DNA from: Rhodococcus sp. JCM 9791
Lineage (GTDB): Bacteria; Actinomycetota; Actinomycetes; Mycobacteriales; Mycobacteriaceae
Assembly (NCBI GenBank): GCA_001312645.1
Contig: BBEG01000007.1
Span: forward strand, 1 to 45,190
Direction of reading: 5' to 3'
DNA: 45,190 nucleotides
Both the position numbers and the translations under genes were made by a program. Of the stretch, positions 36,842-44,940 are shown in pieces. The notes beneath the pieces are model-generated. The model made no database searches and was not told the DNA's origin. It saw only the letters and a program-made list of their open reading frames with translations. Numbering within the stretch: the stretch's first letter is position 1; each line of letters begins with the position of its first letter.

Positions 36842-37306
36842 GTGGCAGACGCCCCCACCGTGAAGAACATCGAAGACTTGACGGCACGCCTCATTTCGCC
36901 AACGGACGCGGTCAAACTCATCCCGCTGGCGGGGCCGAGCGACGGGTCACCGACAAGTGTGTTCTTCGAGGTCTGGGAGCCGGGCGGTGCGCAGCCCGAC
37001 AATTCCCACCCCGACTCGGTGGAGATCTTCATCGTGCTGTCCGGCGAAGCCGAAGCGACGAGCGACGAGCACACCACCCCTTTGCGGCAGGGCGATGTCC
37101 TCATCCTCACCAAGGGATCGGTGCACAAGATCCGCAATACCTCTGCGACAGAACGACTTTATACGGTGACGATCATGACGGTCGACAACGAAGGGTCCAT
37201 GCCGCACGGATTCGAACACCTCGTAGCAGCCGGCACACCCACGACCCTCGACGACGAAGACAAAGCAGCACTCTTTGCCCGATACCTCCCGCAGGTCACC
37301 GCGTGA
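36842..37306 (+). CDS. Small cupin-domain protein
   Basis: 154 residues, intact. A single cupin barrel with NSHPDSVEIFIVLSGEAEAT (motif 1: His, Glu; the His-x-His is reduced to one His) and GDVLILTKGSVHKIRNTSA (motif 2, His). A single metal is likely, with fewer ligands than usual. AAAAGGAG precedes the GTG at 36842. It is first in a tightly overlapping operon (GTGA overlap with the creatininase gene). Likely roles are an isomerase, a ring-opening auxiliary enzyme or a sensor; the family does not decide. Confidence 0.83.
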   Translation: MADAPTVKNIEDLTARLISPTDAVKLIPLAGPSDGSPTSVFFEVWEPGGAQPDNSHPDSVEIFIVLSGEAEATSDEHTTPLRQGDVLILTKGSVHKIRNTSATERLYTVTIMTVDNEGSMPHGFEHLVAAGTPTTLDDEDKAALFARYLPQVTA

Positions 37307-38105
37307 CGAAACAGATCCTTCTCTCCCATCTTTCGACCACTCGAATCGCCGAGCTCGACCACGACACCACCGTGTGCGTGCAGCCGATCGGTGCCGTCGA
37401 ACAGCACGGCCCCCACCTGCCGGTTGCCACCGACTCGCTGCTCGCGGAGTACATTGCCCGCCACGCAGCAACGCAGAGCACCGCGCCCGCGTGGGTTCTT
37501 CCGACCCTGTCGTACGGCACATCGAACGAGCATCTCGGATGGACCGGCACCGTGTCACTCGACACCACAACGCTTCTCGCGGTGTGCCGCGACGTAGCAC
37601 GGTCGGTACGGGCATCCGGCTTCACTCGGCTCGTGTTCGTCAACGGACACGGTGGACAGACGCATCTCCTGTCGATGGTCGCGCGGGAGATCCACATCGA
37701 ATTCGGTCTGCACGTGGTGAACGTGATGCCCGGCCAGCTCGGGGAGCCCGACGGCGTCGTCGTGTCCGACGCAGAATGGGGAATCCACGCGGGCGAGCTC
37801 GAGACGAGCATGATGCTGCACGTCGCTCCCGAACTTGTGGACATGAGTGCCGCAGTCGCCGGCGGCCACGAAGCACACGAACTCTTCGACACGTCACCAC
37901 TGCTCACCATCGAGAACGGCATCTCGCCCGCCTGGATCACCGATGATATCTCCCCCGGCAACGGAGTCATCGGAGATGCCCGCCACGCCTCGGCCGAAAT
38001 CGGCAGGGCCGTCATCGAATTCCAGGTCGCGCAGCTCGCCAAGCTTTCGCCGAGATCAGCACCTTCGCGTTCCCGCCCGCCCGTTCCGCACTCCGAGGAC
38101 ACTGA
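37303..38105 (+). CDS. Creatininase-family amidohydrolase (frame-broken at the 3' end)
   Basis: About 267 residues. The metal-binding signature PIGAVEQHGPHLPVATDS (Glu, His, Asp), FVNGHGGQTHLL and the second-metal Glu in GIHAGELETSMM are all present, as in creatinine amidohydrolase and its relatives (ArfB, MftE). These enzymes open cyclic amides or remove formyl groups. One base lost near 38043 hides the true end: corrected reading gives LAEISTFAFPPARSALRGH and a TGA that overlaps the next ATG. The GTG start overlaps the cupin stop (GTGA). It is the probable ring-opening candidate of the operon. Confidence 0.88.
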
Positions 38106-38857
38106 TGGCCCACCGGCAAACCTGGATCCGCACCACCGATCATGTCGACCTGCACCCCACTCCACCGGCACCCCGACGCGTGGACCTGCCCGCACTCCCC
38201 CAGTCCATCACCGTCGACATCACCCGCGCAGCGCTCGTCGTCATCGACATGCAGAACGACTTCTGCCACGAGAACGGTTGGCTCGGAAGCATCGGCGTCG
38301 ACGTGAATGGGCCACGCTCCGCAATCGCGCCGTGCGCAGCCCTCACGGATACGGCCCGCGTGGTGGGCATGCCGGTCGTCTGGGTCAATTGGGGTAACCG
38401 CCTCGATCTCGCTAATCTTCCCGCGGGCGTCGTGCATGTCTACGACGGCGACGGATCCGGCGGAGGCATCGGCGACACGGCGGGACACAGCGTTGCGGTG
38501 TTGACCCGCGGGAGCTGGGGTGCCGCGGTGGTCGACGAACTGACCATCGGCGAAGGAGACATCTGCGTCGACAAGTACCGCATGAGCGGCTTCTTCGACA
38601 CCGAACTCGACAGCGTGCTCCGGCTGCACGGCATCGACACCCTGTTCTTCGCCGGCGTGAATGTCGACCAGTGCGTCCTCGCGACCCTCACCGACGCCGC
38701 GAGTCTCGGCTACAACGTCGTCCTGGTCGAGGGCGCATCGACCACCTCCTCCCCCGAATACTGCCTGGACGCAACGTTGTACAACACTCGCCAGTGTTTC
38801 GGCTTCACCGCCGACTGGCACGAGGTGGCGACTGTACTCGAGAAGGAGGCGCAATGA
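38105..38857 (+). CDS. Isochorismatase-like cysteine hydrolase
   Basis: 250 residues, intact. The catalytic triad of the family is visible: Asp in ALVVIDMQNDFC, Lys in ICVDKYRMSGFFDT, and Cys in FFAGVNVDQCVLATLTDAASLGYN, with the usual cis-peptide before the Cys region. Relatives include N-carbamoylsarcosine amidohydrolase, biuret hydrolase, ureidoacrylate amidohydrolase (RutB) and guanylurea hydrolase, all acting on carbamoyl or ureido nitrogen. Start and stop overlap both neighbours by one and four bases, so translation is coupled. By context it removes a carbamoyl or amide group after ring opening. Confidence 0.9.
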   Translation: MAHRQTWIRTTDHVDLHPTPPAPRRVDLPALPQSITVDITRAALVVIDMQNDFCHENGWLGSIGVDVNGPRSAIAPCAALTDTARVVGMPVVWVNWGNRLDLANLPAGVVHVYDGDGSGGGIGDTAGHSVAVLTRGSWGAAVVDELTIGEGDICVDKYRMSGFFDTELDSVLRLHGIDTLFFAGVNVDQCVLATLTDAASLGYNVVLVEGASTTSSPEYCLDATLYNTRQCFGFTADWHEVATVLEKEAQ

Positions 38858-40232
38858 TCGCTCGCAGCGCATCGCTCCTCGTCACCAATGCACTCCTGAT
38901 CCCCGTCGACACCGACCAGCCTGATTACATCGAGAACGGCTGGATACTGATCGAGGACGGTGTCGTCACCGATCTGGCTCCGGCATCCCACCCGCCGTGG
39001 ACCCCGAAGTCGAACGCCTCGACTCCGGCGGCCACATCGTCGCGCCCGGCTTCGTCTCGTCGCACAGTCACCTGTTCACCAGCGGCCTGCGGGGTCTGGC
39101 CAGCGACGACTCGCTGTACGGCTGGGCCAGCGCCTCCATGGGTGCCACCCGCGATGCCACACCCGACGACATTTACTGGGCCACGACGCACGGTGCCTTC
39201 GACTTCCTCAATGCCGGAGTGACCACAGCCTTCGACTTCACCGATCCTCGGGAACCGTGGGCGGACATGGTCGACGGAGAGCGGTCCACTCCCGACCCCG
39301 CGTCCTTGCGGCCGGTCGACTACATCCTGCGACAGATCGACGCCAAGCACGATGCCGGGATCCGTTTCATCAACGCGACCCGCCCCGATTCCGACATCGG
39401 AACAGCCGACGAAATCCTCGAGCGGTTCCGTCCCACGGTCGACCACCTCGTGGGCCTCGATCCACGGATCGCGCTCGGCGCCGCTGTGACAGGTGGTGTG
39501 CAGTGGGCCGGAACACGGGATGCCGCCGACCACGAAGTGACCCTGATGCGCGAGTTCGGGATCATCAACCAAGCGCATTTTCTCGAAACCGCCGAAGCTC
39601 TCGACCATCAGCTCACCAAGTTCTCTTGGTACGAAGAGGCCGGGGCACTCGGGCCGGACTTCATCTTCGGGCATTTCGTCCAGGCCACGGCCTCGGTCAT
39701 CGAGCGCACCGCGCGGGCCGGTGCCCGCATGAGCTGGCAGGCCACCGCCAATGGGCGACTCGGCTCGGGCGTCGCGCCGATTCCCGAGATCCTCGCAGCC
39801 GGAATCGACGTCGGCCTCGGCTTGGACGATCAAGCGTGTTCCGACCTCGCCGACCCATGGCAGAACATGCGCATCGCCGCCTATAGCGTGCGCGCAGATC
39901 GCCGCGATGCTCAGGCCATCGAGATTCGCCGCGTGCTGGAAATGCAGACGCTGGGCGCCGCGCGCATCATCGGCGTCGACGACCGGGTCGGCAGCCTCAC
40001 CCCCGGCAAGTTCGGAGACTTCGTGCTCGTCGATCCCACAGCCCCCGATGTCGGTCCCCTGTGGAACCCCGTCGACGCATATGTCCTCGCGTGCGGTCTG
40101 CGGAACCTCCGCGGCGTCTACGTCGGCGGTGTGCAGGTCAGCGACGGGATGCGGTGCTCCGACCCACTCGCCCGCCAGGCAGCCGTGGAGATCCGCACCC
40201 GGCAGCACGCCTTCAACCCGGTTCGTCCGTAG
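38854..40232 (+). CDS. AtzA/TrzA/SsnA-type metal-dependent amidohydrolase (frame-broken)
   Basis: About 459 residues. After a beta-sandwich start (LLVTNALLIPVDTDQP) comes the metal motif PGFVSSHSHLFTSGLRG (HxH), then GIINQAHFLETAEA (His), FGHFVQAT (His) and GLGLDDQACSDLADPWQNMR with the metal Asp. This is the subtype with one metal that deaminates or dechlorinates ring carbons (guanine deaminase, triazine hydrolases, 8-oxoguanine deaminase). One base lost near 38990 splits the N-terminal 45 residues. The start is ATGA-coupled to the isochorismatase gene. Deamination of an amino-substituted N-heterocycle is the natural prediction. Confidence 0.88.
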
Positions 40233-40254
40233 ACCTTCGAGAAAGCGACACCCC

Positions 40255-41326
40255 GTGCTCAATTCCGGCATGCTCGATCCCGGCGAGGGGCCGATCCGCT
40301 CCGACCTGTATCTCCCCTCCACCCTCGACCACCTCCTGTGGGGTCGCCTCTCCTCACGAGCAGACTCGCCCGTGCTGTCGATCGATGCGGGCAGCGAGGT
40401 CACGATCGACACGATCAGTCACGAGGGCATCCTCGAAGACCAGGGACGCGACCCCAAATCGTTCTTCGGCTCGCACGGCGTCGACGAGGTGCTCAGCGAT
40501 GCCATCGCATTGGCAGCGAGCGAATATCCGCGAGCGATGGGCGCTGACGGTCCGCACGTCGTGACAGGGCCGATCGAGATTCGCAGCGCGCATCCGGGTG
40601 ACGTACTCGCGATGACGGTCGTGGAAGCGCTTCCACGCGTGCCGTACGGCGTGGTGTCCAACCGGCACGGCAAAGGCGCACTGCCGCAGGAATACCCGCA
40701 TGGAGCCGACGTGTTCAGTGTGTTCGCGTCGCTCGACGAGATCGACCCGACCAGGGCGCGAATGTCCTTCGGTCCCGGTGACACTCGCACTGCGTCGTTC
40801 CCGATTGCCCCGTTCCTCGGAATCATGGGCGTCGCGGTCGATGCCGACGTCCGTCCGCATTCGGTGCCGCCCGGCACCCACGGAGCAACATCGACATCAA
40901 CCTGCTCACCGCGGGGGCGACGCTCTACCTCCCATCCAGGTCCGGGGAGCCCTCGCCTACATCGGCGACCCGCACTTCGCGCAAGGCGACGGTGAGGTCT
41001 CACTCACCGCCCTCGAAGCGTCCCTCCGCGCGACGATCCGGTTCGACGTCATCCCCCGCGAAGAAGCACTGGAAGCGTTCGGCGCACTGATCGGGCCCAT
41101 CGCGGAAACCTCCGAGTACCTCGTCCCCACAGGCCTGGACGAAGACCTCGACATCGCCATGCAGAATTGCGTCCGCGCAGCAATCGGGTTGCTCGAAGCT
41201 CGCTACGGCATGGACCCCCGCCATGCTTACGCCTATCTCTCTGCCGCTACCGATTTCAACATCTCGCAAGTGGTCGATGTTGTGAAAGGTGTGCACGCAC
41301 GAATTCGAAAGGACGGCTTCGCCTGA
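40255..41326 (+). CDS. Acetamidase/formamidase family protein (frame-broken)
   Basis: About 357 residues of the FmdA/AmdA family. Typical elements are VTIDTISHEGI, HVVTGPIEIRSAHPGDVLAMTVVE, FPIAPFLGIMGVA, then HGGNIDINLLTAGATLYLPIQVRGALAYIGDPHFAQGDGEVS. The last stretch requires two restored bases, near 40884 and 40937, both beside short runs. The family hydrolyses formamide or short amides to ammonia and the acid. As last gene of the operon it could release ammonia from a formamide-type end product. The GTG at 40255 follows GAGAAAG. Confidence 0.87.
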
Positions 41327-41369
41327 CCGGCGCACGAGCACCGTGACGCACCGACGCGCTATCCGAGAA

Positions 41370-41751
41370 CTATCGGAGATCGCGCCTCAGGGGTGCCGTC
41401 ACGACCACCGCGGCGGCGCCCACTGCGTAGACGGTGAGAACAAGCGCCCCGAGGAGCGGCGAAGGCAGTATCGGACCACCCAGCGATATCTCCTCCGTCA
41501 CGGTGTCGGCGAGGAAGGTGAAGTCCGTCAACGCCGCGGTCGCGCCTCCCAGCAGGAACGGGTAGAGAGTGTTGAGCCGGAAGGATCATGAGCACCGGCT
41601 CGAGGAAATAGAAGTACCCGAGCACGATCCCGACAGCCACGAGCTGGTTGCGGACCAATGCACCGATTCCCACCCCCAGCACCGTATAGGTCGCTGCCAC
41701 CACAACCAGTCGGGCAAGGACCGGGTTGGCCCTCGAACCCAACCGCATCAC
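41370..41751 (-). pseudogene. C-terminal fragment of an ABC-2-type permease
   Basis: The helices LVVVAATYTVLGVGIGALVRNQLVAVGIVLGYFYFLEPVL and, after a frame break near 41580 (net two bases), LLGALVLTVYAVGAAAVVV with the end TAPLRRDLR match the second half of drug-export-type ABC-2 permeases. The first half, four helices, is absent; upstream sequence to the right is unrelated. It is therefore truncated as well as frame-broken. Confidence 0.6.
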
Positions 41752-41804
41752 GCTCAGTGCCGACGTCGAAGCGAGATTCGAGGCGTCATAGCGCGAGGCG
41801 CCGC

Positions 41805-41849
41805 TCTTGGTGGATTATTGCCCGCCCAGCGACGAATACTCCACCAAGA
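41805..41849. repeat. 10-bp inverted repeat with a 25-base spacer
   Basis: TCTTGGTGGA (41805-41814) and TCCACCAAGA (41840-41849) lie exactly between two truncated genes. They could be a weak terminator or the remains of a recombination event. Confidence 0.4.
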
Positions 41850-41929
41850 ATCGATGTCGTTCCTATCCGCACGCACCGGCGGATGTGGACCCATCCAGTA
41901 CGGTGGCCGCAGGAGGAAAATAACACTCA

Positions 41930-42115
41930 GTGGTTCGGTCCTGCGCCTAGCGGGTCCCTTCAACTCCATCATCATGGCAGCGTCCGGACTACCTGTCATC
42001 GGCAGCCGTATCCGCAGCTACATCGCCCCGATCACGTACACCGGTCGCAAATCCGGCCGGACGATCACGCTGCCGGTCAGCTACCTCCCAGCTAACTCGA
42101 TGGAAACGTCCAGCC
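41930..42115 (+). pseudogene. Fragment of a deazaflavin (F420)-dependent nitroreductase-like protein
   Basis: SVLRLAGPFNSIIMAASGLPVIGSRIRSYIAPITYTGRKSGRTITLPVSYLP resembles the N-terminal third of Ddn-type F420 nitroreductases, whose YTGRKSG(R)x3LPVxY segment binds the cofactor tail. The remaining two thirds of the barrel are missing. The reading frame continues to 42231 but that tail does not resemble the family. Confidence 0.5.
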
Positions 42116-42254
42116 CGGAAGGTTACTTTCCTCGGTTGAAGATCCATGCGTCCGAACGTGGTGTATTTGATGACAGTCTGAACAAGGGCAGCCGACTCCG
42201 GTCGACTGCCCTCCGCAAATACAACGACTGAATCAAGCCCAAGGAGTACCTCTC

Positions 42255-42936
42255 GTGGATCTTCCACGCGTCTTCACCATTCGCGAAAGTAGCCACCGCA
42301 TCCACAACCCGTTCACCTCGGGCAAGCTCGGCGCCCTGGGCAGGCACTGCACCTGCGCCCGGGACGCGCGTGCTCGAGCTCGCCAGCGGGTCCGGCGAAA
42401 ATACTTTGCACGTGGGCCCGTGACCACCACATCCCCGGAACTGGGGTGGACATCAGCACTGGCGTTCACCGAGCAAGCCCGCGTCCGTGCCGCTGAACTC
42501 GGCGTCACCGATCAGGTCGACTTCGTGCACTCCGATGCCTCAGGTTTCGTAGCAGGCAATCCGGTCGATCTCGCCGCGTGGGTGGGTGCTACCTGGATCG
42601 GAGGCGGCGTAGCCGGCACCGTCGAGCTGCTGAGCAAGAATCTCTCCGTCCCGGCGGCCTGATGTTGATCGGTGAGCCGTACTGGCGCCGCGAAATACCC
42701 GACCAGGAACCGCCAAAACCTACGGCGCCAACGGCAAGGACGACTTCCTGGTACTGCCGGAGCTGATCGAGCAGTTCGGCGATCTCGGGTACGACGTTGT
42801 GGAAATGGTGTTGGCCGATCACGACAGCTGGGACCGGCGCAATGGCTCAACCTCCGCCGCCCACAGCCGCCTCGGACGGTCGATCGCCAGCCGGACCGGC
42901 CACCACGAGAACCACGTTCGACGACACAGCGCGTAG
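42255..42936 (+). pseudogene. Degenerate SAM-dependent methyltransferase
   Basis: The gene starts well (GTG at 42255, AAGGAG eight bases upstream) with VFTIRESSHRIHNPFTSGKLGALGR, then motif I TRVLELASGSGE, GVDISTAFTEQARVRAAELGVTDQVDFVHSDA, and LMLIGEPYWRREIPDQE, all in different frames. At least five frame changes are needed, more than in neighbouring genes of the same size, and the C-terminus after DHDSWDR does not resemble the family. It may be a true pseudogene or a gene in a poorly resolved segment. Confidence 0.55.
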
Positions 42937-42968
42937 CGGCAATCACCCGGCACGTCGTTGCGCTAGTA

Positions 42969-43006
42969 CGAAACAGCAACGCACCGTTGGGTGCGTTGCT
43001 GTTTCG
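42969..43006. terminator. Perfect 17-bp-stem bidirectional terminator
   Basis: CGAAACAGCAACGCACC pairs with GGTGCGTTGCTGTTTCG around a GTTG loop, 14 bases past the stop of the minus-strand permease. The stem core CAGCAACGCACC is the same as in the terminator at 14378. Confidence 0.9.
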
Positions 43007-43020
43007 TCTGCCGACTACGT

Positions 43021-44589
43021 CTAGAACACGAGCACCGCAAAGATGGTCGACAGAACAAGTCCGGCCATCACCGGGATGAAACACTTCCGAGCGAGATCGA
43101 GGACGGGTACCCGAGCGAACCCCGCGACCGCGACGAGCGACGACCACGCGATGATCACACCGCCGCCCGACCAGATGTTGCCCATCTGCCCGATCGCGGC
43201 GAGCGTCGCCGGGTCGACGTCGACTGCGGGACCGAGCGCACCCGACAACGCACCCGTGAGCGGCAGGCCACTGAACCCGGAGCCGTCCAACCCCGCCACC
43301 AGGCCGATGAGCAGGATCCCGAACGACGTGACGAACGCGTTCTGTGGCAGGTGTGTCTGCACTGCGGTCACGAGATCGAACAGGATCGCAGGTGCAGTGG
43401 CGCTGTCCGGAACACCGAGAATCGCACCGGCGAAGTCGGCATTGCCGATGAAGAAGAACCCGGCGATGGGCAGCACAACGCCCATGGCCTTGAACGCGAA
43501 CACCAGTCCGTCGACCAGGTGGTCCGAAGTCGTCTCGAGGAAGCCACCCCCATCGGTCGATGCCGCAGCAGCGAACAAGACCAGTGCCGCAATGCCACCC
43601 ACGATGGCGGCGGCGTCGCCACCCTGCAGCGGCGGCACGACCTCGGTGAACTTTCCCAGCATCAAATAGACGATGAACGCGAGGTATGCAAGAGGTACAA
43701 GCATCGCGAAAGCTTTTGCGGTGCCGCGACGTTCCTTCTCCGACTCGACAATCTCATCCGGGAACGGGCTCGCCGCCGGGGCGAGCACCGCAGTCGCTGC
43801 GGTCGCCGACGTTCCGCCGCCGGTGGGCCCCGTCGACACCGGCTTCGATCCTCCGCCCCCACCCGAATGATCATCACCACCGGAACGTGATTCGCCGATT
43901 CCCCGATCGGCCTCGGCTTCCCACTCGATGAGCAGCTCTGGAGACGGCGTACGCCAGGTCTTCTTCTGCATCAGGTAGGTGAGCACGAGGGCGGTGCCAC
44001 CGACGATGAGCGACAGCACGAGCGCTTTGTCGGCCACCGCATCGGGGTCGACCCCTGCCGCGGACGCGGAGATGCCTGGTGCGACCTTGATGATGTAGTC
44101 CGCAGACAGCGCCATCCCCTGTCCGCAGATCGCGATGACCATGCCCACCGACAGCGGAGACAGGCCCGCCCGGATCGCCACGGGAATGAGTACCGCGCCG
44201 ACCAGCGGGACGGCGGGAGTCGGCCAGAAGAACAGCGATATCACATAGGTGACGGCAGCGAGGACCAGGAAACTGCTGGTTCCGGCACGCATGACACGGC
44301 GGAACGGCGCGACCATCATTCTGTCGGCGCCGAGCTGGCGTAGCGCGCCGAGCATCGCGGTGACCATCGCAATGATGAGGAAGATGTTGAACAGTTCCTT
44401 CGCAGCCACGAGGCTGGCGTTGAAGATGGCGGACAGTCCGGTGACGATACTGCCGGAGAACACCAGTGCGGTCAGGAACGTTGCGATGACGGCGGGAACG
44501 ACGATGTTCTTTCGTAGCGCCATGGTGGCCAAGATGACGAGTATGCCGACCAGGTAGACCCAGTGGGCGGCGGTGAGTTGTACGTCCAA
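43021..44589 (-). CDS. Ion-transporter-superfamily permease (GntP/CitM/DctM-like)
   Basis: About 522 residues, intact, with roughly eleven hydrophobic helices in two halves. Each half has a re-entrant-looking Gly/Ser/Pro segment: FFWPTPAVPLVGAVLIPVAIRAGLSPLSVGM and LVAGLDGSGFSGLPLTGALSGAL followed by IWSGGGVIIAW. This duplicated plan suits secondary carboxylate transporters, but I cannot assign the exact family. Between the halves is a linker of about 50 residues rich in Gly, Ser and Ala (SRSGGDDHSGGGGGSKPVS and following). The TTG at 44589 is chosen because AAGGA lies six bases upstream; an ATG at 44652 would add an unconvincing hydrophilic leader. Confidence 0.78.
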   Translation of the reverse strand: MDVQLTAAHWVYLVGILVILATMALRKNIVVPAVIATFLTALVFSGSIVTGLSAIFNASLVAAKELFNIFLIIAMVTAMLGALRQLGADRMMVAPFRRVMRAGTSSFLVLAAVTYVISLFFWPTPAVPLVGAVLIPVAIRAGLSPLSVGMVIAICGQGMALSADYIIKVAPGISASAAGVDPDAVADKALVLSLIVGGTALVLTYLMQKKTWRTPSPELLIEWEAEADRGIGESRSGGDDHSGGGGGSKPVSTGPTGGGTSATAATAVLAPAASPFPDEIVESEKERRGTAKAFAMLVPLAYLAFIVYLMLGKFTEVVPPLQGGDAAAIVGGIAALVLFAAAASTDGGGFLETTSDHLVDGLVFAFKAMGVVLPIAGFFFIGNADFAGAILGVPDSATAPAILFDLVTAVQTHLPQNAFVTSFGILLIGLVAGLDGSGFSGLPLTGALSGALGPAVDVDPATLAAIGQMGNIWSGGGVIIAWSSLVAVAGFARVPVLDLARKCFIPVMAGLVLSTIFAVLVF

Positions 44590-44940
44590 GGCATGTCCTT
44601 CAACAGGAGAGCGGAGCGGGGGCTGTTGGTGGAACTTTCCGCGTTCCTCCATGCTTGGTCAACGAGAACCATGCACAGTGCCCAGGACGTTACGTGTGCA
44701 GTGTGTTCCACTTTTGCGATTCCGTGTCATCGGGTCGCGCATATGTGACAAATTGCTACGAACATGTGTCGACACACGCGCAGCTGAGGTTTCCCACGGC
44801 CCACTGTGCACAGTGTCCACATTTGACGCTCCGAGCATGTGCCTTTTGCCTGGTGACGCTGATGCACGTGCCCGGTGGGGGTGGGAAAGTAGGACGACGG
44901 CTCGCACAGTGCCGTGCAGTTCGACTGGCCCAGGAGCTCG
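44590..44940. promoter_or_regulatory. Divergent regulatory region with clustered palindromes
   Basis: About 350 non-coding bases between two transporter genes. It holds TGTGTCGACACA (44765-44776) and CACTGTGCACAGTG (44802-44815), both perfect, plus partial copies GCACAGTG (about 44674) and GTGTGCAGTGTG (about 44695). The common element is a GTGCACAG-type half site, so one regulator may bind several times. Confidence 0.6.

Noticed and set aside
38925-40412. Minus-strand open frame (495 codons) opposite the amidohydrolase
   Set aside because: Antisense of a gene with clear metal-binding motifs; its composition (Glu/Gly/Val-rich, no motif) is typical of shadows in high-GC DNA.
28138-41326. Simple assignment as a creatinine or cyanuric acid degradation operon
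   Set aside because: Creatinase, sarcosine oxidase and N-methylhydantoinase are absent, as is a cyanuric acid hydrolase (AtzD/barbiturase fold); the presence of single shared families is not enough.
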